A DNA stretch of 64,000 nucleotides from Pseudomonas kairouanensis (lineage in GTDB: Bacteria; Pseudomonadota; Gammaproteobacteria; Pseudomonadales; Pseudomonadaceae), in assembly GCF_004682055.1 (NCBI RefSeq), contig NZ_QUZU01000001.1:62001-126000 (forward strand). Reading direction: 5' to 3'. Each line of letters starts with the position of its first letter. The first letter of the stretch is position 1. Under the pieces are notes generated by a model. The model was not told the DNA's origin and did no database searches. It was given only the letters and a program-made list of their open reading frames with translations. The position numbers and the translations under genes were made by a program. Below are positions 1 through 8,821 of the stretch, in pieces.

Positions 1-76
1 CATGCCCGACCACCCAGCGCTGATCCAACTCACGGGCACCTATCACAACCTGTTGCGTCGCTGGGCTGAGGTCTGA
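1..76 (+). CDS. piuC: 3' end of a PiuC-like Fe(II)/2-oxoglutarate dioxygenase (partial)
   Basis: Only the last 24 codons lie in the window, ending at TGA 74-76. The tail LTGTYHNLLRRWAEV resembles the C-terminus of the PiuC/YbiX family of PKHX-type iron-dependent hydroxylases, as I remember it. In P. aeruginosa piuC is followed by a Sel1-repeat gene and then speC, the order seen here, which supports the call. The next gene starts one base after this stop, so the two are probably co-transcribed. The catalytic domain lies outside the window, so the assignment rests on the tail and synteny. Confidence 0.55.
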   Translation, partial: MPDHPALIQLTGTYHNLLRRWAEV

Positions 77-77
77 C

Positions 78-827
78 ATGGGCTTTTTGCTGCGTCGCGA
101 AGAAGTGCTCAACGTCGAACAGCTGCAAAGCATGCTCGACGACTCCCCGGTACGTGCCGCCCAGGCCATCCTGATCGCGGCGAAAGAGGGCGTGGTAGAT
201 GCCCAGGCCCTGCTCGGGCAAATCCTGCTAGAAGGCCGAGGCATTGCACGGGATGAAGCGCTGGCGCTGCGCTGGTTCCAGATCGCGGCCCAGGGTGGGC
301 ATTTGATGGCCCGCAACATGGCGGGGCGCTGCCTGGAGCATGGTTGGGGTTGTGCGGTCGATGAAGCGGCGGCGGCGCGGGAATACCGCGTGGCGGCCGA
401 GGCGGGGTTGGATTGGGGGCAGTACAACTGCGCCAATCTGCTGGCCACTGGTCGCGGGGTTGCCGAAGACCAAGGGCAAGCGCTGGCCTTGTATCGCCAG
501 GCCGCCGAGCAAGGCCACGCCAAGTCGATGAACCTGCTGGGGCGTTATCTGGAAGATGGCCGGTTTTGCCCGAGGGATCTGGAGGCAGCAGTGAGTTGGT
601 ATCGACGCTCAGCCGAAGGCGGGGATTTTCGCGGGCAGTTCAGCTTCGCGGCGGTGCTGGCCGACAGAGGCCAGGTCGACGAAGCGCTAGAGTGGTTAGG
701 CAAGGCATTGGCGGGGGGGAACTTGAAGTTTTTGCGAACGGCGCACAAGGCGCTGGCAGCGGCGAGTGATCCGCAAATTCGGGCGATGGCTGACGCTTAC
801 CAGCAACGTGCCATAAGCCTTTCTTAA
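78..827 (+). CDS. Sel1-repeat (TPR-like) protein
   Basis: This 249-residue protein has about five Sel1-like repeats between residues 40 and 225. They are recognisable by repeated A..LLG..L..GRG....EAL.W...AA..G units, for example AQALLGQILLEGRGI and AKSMNLLGRYLEDGR. Such alpha-solenoids usually serve as protein-binding scaffolds. There is no signal peptide or membrane segment, so it is probably cytoplasmic. The start is one base after the upstream piuC-like stop, which suggests translational coupling. A strong hairpin terminator follows directly. The binding partner is unknown; the association with an iron-regulated hydroxylase is known only from gene order. Confidence 0.85.
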   Translation: MGFLLRREEVLNVEQLQSMLDDSPVRAAQAILIAAKEGVVDAQALLGQILLEGRGIARDEALALRWFQIAAQGGHLMARNMAGRCLEHGWGCAVDEAAAAREYRVAAEAGLDWGQYNCANLLATGRGVAEDQGQALALYRQAAEQGHAKSMNLLGRYLEDGRFCPRDLEAAVSWYRRSAEGGDFRGQFSFAAVLADRGQVDEALEWLGKALAGGNLKFLRTAHKALAAASDPQIRAMADAYQQRAISLS

Positions 828-832
828 GGCGA

Positions 833-862
833 AAAAAACCCATGATTCGTCATGGGTTTTTT
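833..862. terminator. Bidirectional hairpin terminator between the Sel1 gene and speC
   Basis: A 13-bp perfect stem (AAAAAACCCATGA / TCATGGGTTTTTT) with a TTCG loop lies between two convergent genes. A runs on the left and T runs on the right allow it to act in both directions. Confidence 0.85.
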
Positions 863-877
863 ATATGTGCAGCCGTC

Positions 878-2041
878 TTAAACGTAGAACGACTTCAACG
901 GTGGAAAGCCATTGAACTCCACCGCGCTGTAGCTGGTGGTGTATGCACCGGTGGACAACCAGTACAAACGGTCACCAATGGCCAGGTTCAGCGGCAGGCC
1001 GTACTTGTAGTTCTCGTACATGATGTCGGCGCTGTCGCAGGTAGGACCTGCGATAACCACTTCTTCCATCTCGCCTTTCTTTTCGGTCCAGATCGGGAAC
1101 TTGATGGCTTCGTCCATGGTTTCGATCAGGCCGGAGAACTTGCCCACATCCGTGTACACCCAACGCTCGACGGCGGTACGGGATTTACGTGCAACCAATA
1201 CCACTTCGCTCACCAGGATACCGGCGTTGGCGATCAACGAACGGCCTGGCTCCAGGATGATTTCCGGCAGGTCGTCGCCGAAGTCTTCCTTGAGGAAGCG
1301 GATGATTTCCTCGGCGTAGGTTTCCAGGCTGTTGGTGCGGGTGATGTAGTTGGCCGGGAAGCCGCCGCCCATGTTGATCAGCTTCAGATGAATGCCGTCT
1401 TCTTCTTTCAGGCGTTCGAAGATCACTTTGACCTTGGCAATCGCAGCGTCCCACACGCTGATGTCGCGCTGTTGGGAACCCACATGGAACGAGATGCCGT
1501 ACGGCACCAGGCCCAGGTCACGGGCCAGGATCAGCAGGTCCATGGCCATGTCGGTCTGGCAGCCGAATTTGCGCGACAAAGGCCAGTCAGCCGTGGTCGA
1601 GCCTTCGGTGAGGATACGCACATACACTTTCGAACCCGGCGCGGCCTTGGCAATGTTGCGCAGGTCGGCTTCGGAGTCGGTGGAGAACAGACGCACACCC
1701 TTCTCGAAGAAGTAGCGGATGTCTTTGGACTTCTTGATGGTGTTGCCGTAGCTGATACGGTCGGCGCTGACGCCACGGCTCAGTACTTTATCCAGCTCGT
1801 AGATCGAGGCGATGTCGAAGCTCGAACCTTTATCCTTGAGCAGGTCAATGATCTCGACGGCCGGGTTGGCCTTGACCGCGTAATACACCTTGGCGAATTC
1901 GAAACCGGCGCGCAGGTCATCGTAGGCCTGGCTGATCATCGCGGTATCGATCACCACGAACGGGGTTTCTTGCTTGTCGGCGAACGCCTTCATTTTGTCA
2001 AATGTGGCGCGCGCGAAATAATCTTCGACCTGGATCGACAT
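878..2041 (-). CDS. speC: Ornithine decarboxylase (group IV, eukaryotic-like)
   Basis: A 387-residue PLP enzyme of the alanine-racemase fold that converts ornithine to putrescine, the entry to polyamine synthesis; some members also accept lysine. The PLP lysine is K57 in YYAVKANP. EPGR follows in the middle, and GPTCDSAD carries the catalytic cysteine at 335. The MSIQVEDYF start was chosen over a longer in-frame start because AGGAG lies about 8 bases upstream and the length matches the Pseudomonas SpeC family. Synteny with the Sel1/piuC genes matches P. aeruginosa PA4519. It is monocistronic, with terminators on both sides. Confidence 0.95.
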   Translation of the reverse strand: MSIQVEDYFARATFDKMKAFADKQETPFVVIDTAMISQAYDDLRAGFEFAKVYYAVKANPAVEIIDLLKDKGSSFDIASIYELDKVLSRGVSADRISYGNTIKKSKDIRYFFEKGVRLFSTDSEADLRNIAKAAPGSKVYVRILTEGSTTADWPLSRKFGCQTDMAMDLLILARDLGLVPYGISFHVGSQQRDISVWDAAIAKVKVIFERLKEEDGIHLKLINMGGGFPANYITRTNSLETYAEEIIRFLKEDFGDDLPEIILEPGRSLIANAGILVSEVVLVARKSRTAVERWVYTDVGKFSGLIETMDEAIKFPIWTEKKGEMEEVVIAGPTCDSADIMYENYKYGLPLNLAIGDRLYWLSTGAYTTSYSAVEFNGFPPLKSFYV

Positions 2042-2446
2042 GCTGGGAACTCCTAAGGGCAAACAAATTTGATCAATGGGTGCAAATGAACGTCCTCCGT
2101 ATCCCCACTTTGGTTCGCCTACTTCCCAAGGCATGTCGCCGAAAGCAAAAAGGCCATGGGCAGTAACGCAGCCCTTGGCCTTGCTGTCTCGTCGTCAGTA
2201 CTTGAGCCGGATGGATCGTTTCCAGCATGGACGTTCGGCGCGAACTTTAGGGCGTGAGGGGCTTGAGATCAACTAAAAATGTCGCGTTTTTGCACGCGTT
2301 CGTCGCGAGCACCCGTGCAGCTTCTTATGTAACCGACAGGTGTGACGGAATGATGTTCCCCGGATGGGGACAATTGGCTGGAAAAGTTGGCCCACTCGAA
2401 AGGCTGATTGAGGGGCCAGGCAGGTATCACGGCAGATGACGCGTAC
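2042..2446. other. Intergenic region upstream of speC
   Basis: This 405-bp stretch holds the speC leader and presumed promoter, and a minus-strand terminator at 2147-2182. The remainder has no convincing gene: the short plus-strand ORFs lack good ribosome sites and coding character. Confidence 0.5.
2147..2182 (-). terminator. Terminator of the small unknown gene upstream of speC
   Basis: Arms AAGGCCATGGGC (2150-2161) and GCCCTTGGCCTT (2171-2182) pair with one mismatch. Read on the minus strand the hairpin is followed by a T tract, so it would stop transcripts from the 2447-2824 gene before speC. Confidence 0.65.
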
Positions 2447-2824
2447 TCAACGAGGCTGAATGTTCAGCGTGTAGTTTCCCGTCAGGTGGGAGTAGGGGGC
2501 GTGGGGCGTAAACCGGCAGACGACGGTGATATTCGCCTGCACGTTTTCAACCTTGACGTACCCATTCATCGCTGTTCCCGGTTGAGTCTGGACGGTGACA
2601 TTCGGCGGCTTTGGCAGCGGGCTGACGAGGGTGAAGGTTCCACCGCTTCTAACTACATTGTTTTGCGCGTCCAGCAGATCTGCGATCGGAAATCTTTCGA
2701 CTGTCGCACCTTTAACCGGTGTGATCGGGTTAGTGATCGCGCTGATCCATATTTTCACGGCTTGGTCGGTTGACTCCAGGTCCGGTGAGTTTTCGCGGGG
2801 AGGTTCTGGATAGGGAAGGCTCAT
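2447..2824 (-). CDS. Small protein of unknown function
   Basis: A 125-residue protein I do not recognise. It begins MSLPYPEPPRENSP, contains a Pro/Val/Thr-rich middle that looks beta-stranded (GGTFTLVSPLPKPPNVTV), and ends YTLNIQPR. It has no signal peptide or membrane segment. AAGGAG about 7 bases before the ATG and a terminator downstream support a real single-gene transcript. The composition suggests a beta-sandwich, but that is inference. It is absent from the P. aeruginosa arrangement I know for this locus, so it is probably accessory. Confidence 0.65.
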   Translation of the reverse strand: MSLPYPEPPRENSPDLESTDQAVKIWISAITNPITPVKGATVERFPIADLLDAQNNVVRSGGTFTLVSPLPKPPNVTVQTQPGTAMNGYVKVENVQANITVVCRFTPHAPYSHLTGNYTLNIQPR

Positions 2825-2996
2825 GGAATGCTCCTTGAAAGGGCGTGAGGTAAATAACTACCGCAGTCAGTTAAAGGCATTCGAACGATCTGAGAACCTG
2901 TGAACGTTAACAGTCTTCAAGACTCGATCGTTATATGAAGCAATTTCTATAGAACTTGAGCGTTCCGCAGCACAATGCCTTGGAACGCCCCGTGAT

Positions 2997-4154
2997 TCAC
3001 GCCAACGCCGTCTCAGCCGGCGAAACAATACTGGTCTTGCCCCCACGCGACTTACCAGAGCTCAAGTACTCGGCAATCGACTCCTGCGTCACTTCCCCAA
3101 GGAACACCCGCTCGGCATCCATCACCGGCAACCACGAACGGTTGAACTCGTACATGCGCGACAGCAGGATGCGCAAATGCTCGTCATACGCCGCCGTGGC
3201 GTTGAACTCGCGCAAGTATTGGCCGCAGGTACCGGTCTGACGGTGCAGGTCGCGACGTCGTACATAACCCAGCGCCTTGTTCTCGGCACAGGTGACTACC
3301 ACATAGCGGCGGTCGTGCTCGTCCATCAGTTCCAGCGCGTCGGCCACCGGGGTTTCCGGGCTGACCGACGGGGCGTTGTCCGCGGCGTCTTCGGCCTTGA
3401 CCAGCAGCAGGCGCTTGAGGGTGCTGTCCTGGCCCACGAAGTTGCTGACGAACTCGTCGGCCGGGTGGGCGAGCAGGGTGTCCGGATGGTCGATTTGCAG
3501 CAGCTTGCCAGCGCGGAAGATGGCGATCTTGTCGCCCAGCTTGATGGCTTCGTCGATGTCGTGGCTGACCATGATCACGGTCTTGTTCAGCGCGCGCTGC
3601 ATCTCGAAGAACTCGTTCTGGATCATCTCGCGGTTGATCGGGTCCACTGCGCCGAATGGCTCATCCATCAGCAGCAGCGGCGCATCGGCCGCCAGTGCGC
3701 GGATCACGCCAATACGCTGTTGCTGCCCGCCGGACAATTCACGCGGGTAGCGATGCAGGTACTGCTTGGGCTCCAGCTTGATCATGCTCATCAATTCGCG
3801 GGCGCGGTCGTGGCATTTCTGTTTGTCCCAGCCCAGCAGTTTGGGCACGACCACGATGTTTTCTTCGATGGTCATGTTGGGGAACAGGCCGATCTGCTGG
3901 ATCACATAGCCGATGTTGCGGCGCAGGGTCACTTCATCCAGGTCGGTGGTGTCTTCGCCGTTGATCAAAATCTTGCCCGAGGTGGGCTTGATCAGGCGGT
4001 TGATCATTTTCAGCGTGGTGCTCTTGCCGCAGCCCGATGGGCCGAGGAATACGCAAATTTCGCCTTCATTGACGGTCAGGCTTACATCGTTCACGGCGGT
4101 GACAGTCTTGCCGTTGCTTTGGAAGGTCTTGGACAGGTTTTGAAGTTCGATCAT
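2997..4154 (-). CDS. opuCA: OpuC-type glycine betaine/choline ABC importer, ATPase with CBS domains
   Basis: A 385-residue cytoplasmic ATPase energising uptake of quaternary ammonium osmoprotectants. It shows Walker A GPSGCGKST, signature LSGGQQQR, Walker B LLLMDEPF and switch histidine MVSHD, followed by a C-terminal tandem CBS region (about residues 265-365). The CBS region is typical of OpuCA/OpuA ATPases that sense ionic strength. The start MIELQNLSKTF overlaps the upstream permease stop by four bases (ATGA), so translation is coupled. It is the last gene of the four-gene operon. The order matches P. aeruginosa PA3888-PA3891. The substrate range is inferred from the family. Confidence 0.9.
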   Translation of the reverse strand: MIELQNLSKTFQSNGKTVTAVNDVSLTVNEGEICVFLGPSGCGKSTTLKMINRLIKPTSGKILINGEDTTDLDEVTLRRNIGYVIQQIGLFPNMTIEENIVVVPKLLGWDKQKCHDRARELMSMIKLEPKQYLHRYPRELSGGQQQRIGVIRALAADAPLLLMDEPFGAVDPINREMIQNEFFEMQRALNKTVIMVSHDIDEAIKLGDKIAIFRAGKLLQIDHPDTLLAHPADEFVSNFVGQDSTLKRLLLVKAEDAADNAPSVSPETPVADALELMDEHDRRYVVVTCAENKALGYVRRRDLHRQTGTCGQYLREFNATAAYDEHLRILLSRMYEFNRSWLPVMDAERVFLGEVTQESIAEYLSSGKSRGGKTSIVSPAETALA

Positions 4155-4804
4155 TTGAGCAATCCTTTTGGAGTCAGCGAGCGTTGCAGCCATTGCAAAA
4201 GCAGGTCGGCGAAGATGGCCAGAAGACTGACCAGCACGGCGCCAACGATCAGCATCGACATGTCGCTGCGGCTGATGGAAGCCAGAATAAGTACACCCAG
4301 GCCACCGGCGCCGATGGTGGCGGCGATGGTCATCACACCGATATTCATGACGACGGCGGTGCGCACACCGGCAAGAATCACCGGCACGGCGATGGGCAAC
4401 TCGACCATGCGCAGGCGCTGGCCGAAGGTCATGCCGATGCCGCGTGCGGCCTCGCGAATGCCCGGTTCCACCCCGGTGAGGGCCAGGTAGGTGTTACGCA
4501 TGATCGGCAGCAGGGAGTAGAGAAACACGGCGGTGATCGCCGGCATCGGCCCCAGGCCCTGGCCGAATTTGGAGTAGAACGGCAGCAGCAGGCCGAACAG
4601 GGCGATGGACGGTACGGTCAGCAGCACCGTGGCGCTGGCCTGTAGTGGGCCGGCCAGGGTCGGGAAGCGGGTCATCAGGATACCCAGGGGCACGCCGATC
4701 AGGATCGCGAGGATCACGGCGATACCCACCAGGGTAATGTGCTGCCAGGTCAGGTGCAGGACTTGGGCCCAATCAAGATGGGAAAAGGCGTTCAGAAATT
4801 CCAT
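4151..4804 (-). CDS. opuCB: OpuC-type ABC importer, permease
   Basis: A 217-residue inner-membrane permease with about six hydrophobic helices and the binding-protein-dependent transport motif (EAARGIGMTFGQRLRMVELP) that contacts the ATPase. It pairs with the second permease gene at 5731-6447 to form the channel. A strong GAGGAG site lies before the ATG. The gene follows the binding-protein gene by 12 bases and overlaps the ATPase gene by four. Confidence 0.9.
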   Translation of the reverse strand: MEFLNAFSHLDWAQVLHLTWQHITLVGIAVILAILIGVPLGILMTRFPTLAGPLQASATVLLTVPSIALFGLLLPFYSKFGQGLGPMPAITAVFLYSLLPIMRNTYLALTGVEPGIREAARGIGMTFGQRLRMVELPIAVPVILAGVRTAVVMNIGVMTIAATIGAGGLGVLILASISRSDMSMLIVGAVLVSLLAIFADLLLQWLQRSLTPKGLLK

Positions 4805-4816
4805 GTCTTCTCCTCG

Positions 4817-5710
4817 TTAGTTGATTGGATGCTGGCGCAGAAAGTCGGCGGCAACAGCGGAGGGGCTTTCGTGGTCGACATCGACCCGCGCATTCAATTC
4901 GCGCATGGTTGCGTCGTCGAACAGTTCGGCCAGGGGCTTGAGTTCAGCGGCCAGTTGCGGGTGCTGGTCCAGGTATTGCTGGCGGATCACCGGTGCGGCG
5001 GTGTAGTCCGGGAAGTAGTGCTTGTCGTCTTCCAGCAGCTTCAATTTGAACGCGTTCAAGCGGCCGTCGGTGGTGTAGACCAAACCGGCGAACACCTGGC
5101 CATTTCGCAGCGCGGTGTAGACCAGGCCCGCGTCCATCTGCCGGGTGTTTTTACGGGTCAGGTTCATGTCATAGAGCTTGACCATGCCGGCCAGGCCGTC
5201 GGAGCGGTTGGCGAACTCGGTGTCCAGGGCCACCAGGCGATTGGCCTTGGCGTCTTGCGCCACGGCCTTGGTCAGGTCGCTGATGCTGTTGATTTCGGGA
5301 TGTTCCTGGGCGACCTTCTCTGGCAGCGCCAGGGCGTAGGTATTGCTGAAACGCGAAGGGGTCAGCCAGACCAGGCCTTTTTTCGCATCGACTTCCTTCA
5401 CTCGTGCGTAGGATTGCGCGCTGTCGAGCTTCTCGTCGATATGGTTATAGGCCACCAGCGACACGCCGGTGTATTCCCAGATCAGGTCCAGTTGCCCGCT
5501 TTCCTGGGCACTGCGCGCCAGGTTGCTGCCCAGGCCGCCGGTCACACGGGCGTCGTAGCCCTTGGTGCGCAGGTACTGGGAGGTGATTTCGGCCAGCAGG
5601 GTCTGTTCGGTGAACACCCGAGCGCCGATGCGGATGACCGGTTTTTCAGCGGCTTGCGCTAACCCTGCACACAGCAGGACGCAGCTTAGTATCAACGTCA
5701 GTTTTTTCAT
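4817..5710 (-). CDS. opuCC: OpuC-type osmoprotectant-binding periplasmic protein
   Basis: A 297-residue solute-binding protein of the OpuAC/ProX class. The first 20 residues form a Sec signal (MKKLTLILSCVLLCAGLAQA, cleavage likely before AEKP). The mature protein keeps family segments such as IRIGARVFTEQTLLAEI and LIWEYTGVSL, which line the betaine pocket in relatives. There is no lipobox cysteine at the cleavage point, so it should be soluble in the periplasm. It sits between the two permease genes. Confidence 0.9.
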   Translation of the reverse strand: MKKLTLILSCVLLCAGLAQAAEKPVIRIGARVFTEQTLLAEITSQYLRTKGYDARVTGGLGSNLARSAQESGQLDLIWEYTGVSLVAYNHIDEKLDSAQSYARVKEVDAKKGLVWLTPSRFSNTYALALPEKVAQEHPEINSISDLTKAVAQDAKANRLVALDTEFANRSDGLAGMVKLYDMNLTRKNTRQMDAGLVYTALRNGQVFAGLVYTTDGRLNAFKLKLLEDDKHYFPDYTAAPVIRQQYLDQHPQLAAELKPLAELFDDATMRELNARVDVDHESPSAVAADFLRQHPIN

Positions 5711-5730
5711 GTGAATTCCTTTGCCAAGCC

Positions 5731-6447
5731 TTAAGACGGACGCAACCCGCGTTCCAGCCAGAGGCGGCTGGCCATGGTCACCAGACCGTCAAGCAGCAAT
5801 GCCAACAGCGCGGTGCACGCGGCGCCGAGCAGCAATTGCGGCTGGTTGTTCAGGGCGATGCCGGGGAAGATCAGGCTGCCCAGGCTGTTGGCGCCAATCA
5901 GGAACGCCAGCGGGGCGGTACCGACGTTGATCGCCAGGGCCACGCGCACGCCACCGATGATGATCGGTACGGCGTTGGGCAACTCCACGCGAAACAGCAC
6001 CTGGCGCGGCGTCATGCCGATGCCGGTGGCGGCTTCTTTGAGGGAGCCCTGGACGTTTTTGAGGCCTTCGTAGGTGTTGCGCACGATGGGCAGGAGGGAG
6101 GCCAAGAACAGCGCGAAGATCGCCGGGCCGCTGCCAATGCCGAGGACGCCAAGGGCGATGGCCAGTACGGCCAGGGGAGGGACGGTGTTGCCGATGTTGA
6201 AGATCTGCATGAAGCGTTCTGCGCGCCCGACCATGTGCGGTCGGCTAAGCAGGATACCGGCGGGGATGCCCACAACGAGGGCCGCCAGCATGGAGACTAG
6301 AACGAGGATCAAATGTGCTTGCAGGTAAAACAACAAATCGTCGCGGTACAGTTCGATCGTGTTGATGCCGATCCAGTGGACCAGCAGGGCCAAGAGGGCG
6401 ACGACAACCGCTCCTCCTATCAGCCCTTTGCCATAGCGAATAGCCAC
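5731..6447 (-). CDS. opuCD: OpuC-type ABC importer, permease (first gene of the operon)
   Basis: A 238-residue permease with about six membrane segments and the coupling motif EAATGIGMTPRQVLFRVELP, paralogous to the permease at 4151-4804. The start codon is GTG at 6445-6447, supported by AAGGAG eight bases upstream. It is the first gene of the minus-strand operon, so the promoter lies in the 330-bp region shared with prfC. Having two permease genes on either side of the binding-protein gene is typical of OpuC/YehZYXW-type systems. Confidence 0.9.
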   Translation of the reverse strand: MAIRYGKGLIGGAVVVALLALLVHWIGINTIELYRDDLLFYLQAHLILVLVSMLAALVVGIPAGILLSRPHMVGRAERFMQIFNIGNTVPPLAVLAIALGVLGIGSGPAIFALFLASLLPIVRNTYEGLKNVQGSLKEAATGIGMTPRQVLFRVELPNAVPIIIGGVRVALAINVGTAPLAFLIGANSLGSLIFPGIALNNQPQLLLGAACTALLALLLDGLVTMASRLWLERGLRPS

Positions 6448-6776
6448 AGGCGGACTCCTTTATTTCAGTCGGCGAGCACATTTCCGAGCGGCAATGCCAT
6501 TCCTGGCTGTCGGCGAATGTGGTCGCGAAAAGCAGCTCGTCCATACCGGCAACGCGGTATCAATCCGAGCCATGAGCGCAGCCTCGTCAGGCTAACTTGC
6601 TGATTTATCAGCCCCTGTTCCGAGTGCGGTAGCAGGGGAGTGGACGTCTCGACCTTTTAAAAGGTTCCACACTTGGCAGCATTTAGCCACCCCTAATCGG
6701 GTGAACGGTGGTCCGGCACCCTGGGATTACGCTATACTCGCCGCCCTTTTTTGACTCACCTGCCAGGCGATTTCCC
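6448..6776. promoter_or_regulatory. Divergent promoter region between opuC and prfC
   Basis: This 329-bp gap must contain promoters for both directions. For prfC, a good -10 hexamer TATACT lies at 6733-6738, about 40 bases before the ATG, but there is no clear -35 at the right distance. A TTTTAAAAGG palindrome near 6655 is visible but unassigned. No osmotic regulator site could be recognised. Confidence 0.45.
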
Positions 6777-8360
6777 ATGACCCACCAGGCCGCCGAAGTC
6801 GCGAAACGCCGCACTTTCGCCATTATTTCCCACCCCGATGCCGGTAAAACCACCATCACCGAGAAGCTGTTGCTGATGGGCAAGGCAATCGCGGTGGCCG
6901 GCACGGTGAAATCCCGCAAATCCGACCGCCATGCCACCTCCGACTGGATGGAAATGGAAAAACAACGGGGTATTTCCATTACCACGTCGGTCATGCAGTT
7001 CCCGTATCGCGACCACATGGTCAACCTGCTTGATACCCCAGGCCACGAAGACTTCTCCGAAGACACCTACCGCACCCTGACCGCGGTTGACTCGGCGTTG
7101 ATGGTGCTCGACGGCGGTAAAGGCGTCGAGCCACGGACCATCGCCCTGATGGACGTGTGCCGCCTGCGCGACACGCCCATCGTCAGCTTCATCAACAAAC
7201 TCGACCGCGACATCCGCGACCCCATCGAGCTGTTGGATGAAATCGAAGCCGTCCTGAAGATCAAGGCCGCGCCGATTACCTGGCCGATTGGTTGCTACCG
7301 CGACTTCAAGGGCGTGTACCACCTGGCCGACGACTACATCATTGTCTACACCGCCGGCCACGGTCACGAACGCACCGAGACCAAGATCATCGAAAAGCTC
7401 GATTCGGACGAAGCCCGCGCCCACCTGGGTGACGAGTACGACCGCTTTGTCGACCAGTTGGAACTGGTGCAGGGCGCTTGCCACGAGTTCAACCAGCAGG
7501 AGTTCCTCGACGGTCAGCTGACCCCGGTGTTCTTCGGTACAGCCCTGGGCAACTTTGGCGTGGACCACGTGCTGGACGCTGTGGTCGATTGGGCCCCGCG
7601 CCCACTGGCCCGTGTTGCCAACGAGCGCACCGTAGAGCCGGTTGAAGAAAAATTCACCGGCTTCGTGTTCAAAATCCAGGCGAACATGGACCCTAAACAC
7701 CGCGACCGTATCGCCTTCATGCGCATCTGCTCCGGCAAATACGAAAAAGGCATGAAGATGCGCCACGTGCGCACCGGCAAGGACGTACGCATCGGCGACG
7801 CCCTGACGTTCTTCTCCTCCGAGCGTGAACAGCTCGAAGAAGCCTACGCCGGCGACATCATCGGCCTGCACAACCACGGCACCATCCAGATCGGCGACAC
7901 CTTCACCGAAGGCGAAACCCTGGGCTTCACCGGCATCCCGCACTTCGCCCCGGAACTGTTCCGCCGCGTACGCCTGCGCGACCCGCTCAAATCCAAGCAA
8001 CTGCGCCAAGGCTTGCAGCAACTGGCGGAAGAGGGCGCCACCCAGGTGTTCTTCCCCGAGCGCAGCAACGACATCATCCTCGGCGCCGTCGGTGTGCTGC
8101 AGTTCGATGTGGTCGCCAGCCGTTTGAAAGAGGAATACAAGGTCGAGTGCTCCTACGAGCCGATCACCGTGTACTCCGCGCGCTGGATCGATTGCAGCGA
8201 TAAGAAGAAGCTGGAAGAGTTCTCCAACAAGGCCGTGGAAAACCTTGCGGTGGACGGCGGTGGTCACCTGACCTACCTGGCGCCGACCCGGGTGAACCTG
8301 GCGTTGATGGAAGAGCGCTGGCCGGATGTGAAGTTCCGTGCGACGCGTGAGCATCATTAA
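6777..8360 (+). CDS. prfC: Peptide chain release factor 3
   Basis: A 527-residue translational GTPase that recycles RF1/RF2 from the ribosome after termination. G1 [10 protein letters not shown]3 DTPGHEDF and G4 NKLD are intact, and the length is normal. The start [12 protein letters not shown] was chosen over an upstream in-frame start because it matches the family. The last 198 bp are repeated at 22902-23099, beyond the biosynthetic island, so the 3' end of this otherwise housekeeping gene marks an insertion site. The intact copy has its own terminator, different from the one after the downstream fragment. Confidence 0.97.
   Translation: MTHQAAEVAKRRTFAIISHPDAGKTTITEKLLLMGKAIAVAGTVKSRKSDRHATSDWMEMEKQRGISITTSVMQFPYRDHMVNLLDTPGHEDFSEDTYRTLTAVDSALMVLDGGKGVEPRTIALMDVCRLRDTPIVSFINKLDRDIRDPIELLDEIEAVLKIKAAPITWPIGCYRDFKGVYHLADDYIIVYTAGHGHERTETKIIEKLDSDEARAHLGDEYDRFVDQLELVQGACHEFNQQEFLDGQLTPVFFGTALGNFGVDHVLDAVVDWAPRPLARVANERTVEPVEEKFTGFVFKIQANMDPKHRDRIAFMRICSGKYEKGMKMRHVRTGKDVRIGDALTFFSSEREQLEEAYAGDIIGLHNHGTIQIGDTFTEGETLGFTGIPHFAPELFRRVRLRDPLKSKQLRQGLQQLAEEGATQVFFPERSNDIILGAVGVLQFDVVASRLKEEYKVECSYEPITVYSARWIDCSDKKKLEEFSNKAVENLAVDGGGHLTYLAPTRVNLALMEERWPDVKFRATREHH
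8163..8360 (+). repeat. Direct repeat copy 1: 3' end of prfC
   Basis: These 198 bp align without gaps to 22902-23099 with four mismatches (TCC/CCC, CTG/TTG, GCC/GCT, AAG/AAA); only the first changes an amino acid (Ser to Pro). Weaker similarity continues about 18 bases past the stop. The two copies enclose the whole biosynthetic island. Confidence 0.95.
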
Positions 8361-8383
8361 GTCTTGAGCTGTAAAACCCAAAG

Positions 8384-8412
8384 CCCGGTCGCGAAAGCAC
8401 CGGGTTTTTTTT
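8384..8412 (+). terminator. prfC terminator (island side)
   Basis: Stem CCCGGT/ACCGGG with loop CGCGAAAGC is followed by eight T residues. It differs in sequence from the terminator after the prfC fragment at 23118. Confidence 0.85.
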
Positions 8413-8821
8413 GCGGTTTTTTTGAGTCGCGTGGAATATTTCTCTAGTGGTTTCCTACCGCTGTACGTGGTTGGTATTTGTAGTTTTAATCGAATTCAAC
8501 CCGGTCGACTTTCGGGTTTTCAAAAGAGTGTTAGTGATGTTTATATTGTTTATTTCATTGTGGGTGAAGTATCACAAGTATTTAAGGGGTTTCTTTGGTG
8601 GTTTGGGAATGGTATTTCGTTTGTTGTAGGTGGCTTCTGAATTTTTAATATTTCTTTGCTTTTTCTTTATGAGTTGCACTAGGTTTGATTTGTCGGAAAG
8701 CTCTCGTTGAGCTTCTGGTTGGTCGTAATGCTCGGTTTCAGTTGTCGTTGAGATAAGCAGTCATTGTTTTCTTGGGCGAATGTCAACGGTTGTTAATCGA
8801 ACCTATTAAGGTGCTAAGGAT
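8413..8821. other. AT-rich leader of the biosynthetic island
   Basis: This 409-bp stretch is visibly AT-rich compared with prfC and marks the left edge of the island. It should contain the promoter for the 8822-21269 gene set, but no hexamer pair is convincing. A weak hairpin AACCCG/CGGGTT lies at 8498-8518. A short hydrophobic ORF (8447-8629) has no ribosome site and is not called. Confidence 0.5.

Noticed and set aside
842..2056. 404-residue ORF antisense to speC
   Set aside because: It is a shadow of speC on the other strand. It has no ribosome site and low-complexity His/Val/Gly composition typical of antisense reading of GC-rich genes.
6756..8381. 541-residue ORF antisense to prfC
   Set aside because: Prompted by its length, but it mirrors the prfC reading frame and has the same antisense composition.
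8447..8629. 60-residue hydrophobic ORF in the island leader
   Set aside because: It lacks a ribosome site and lies in AT-rich DNA where hydrophobic codons arise by chance.
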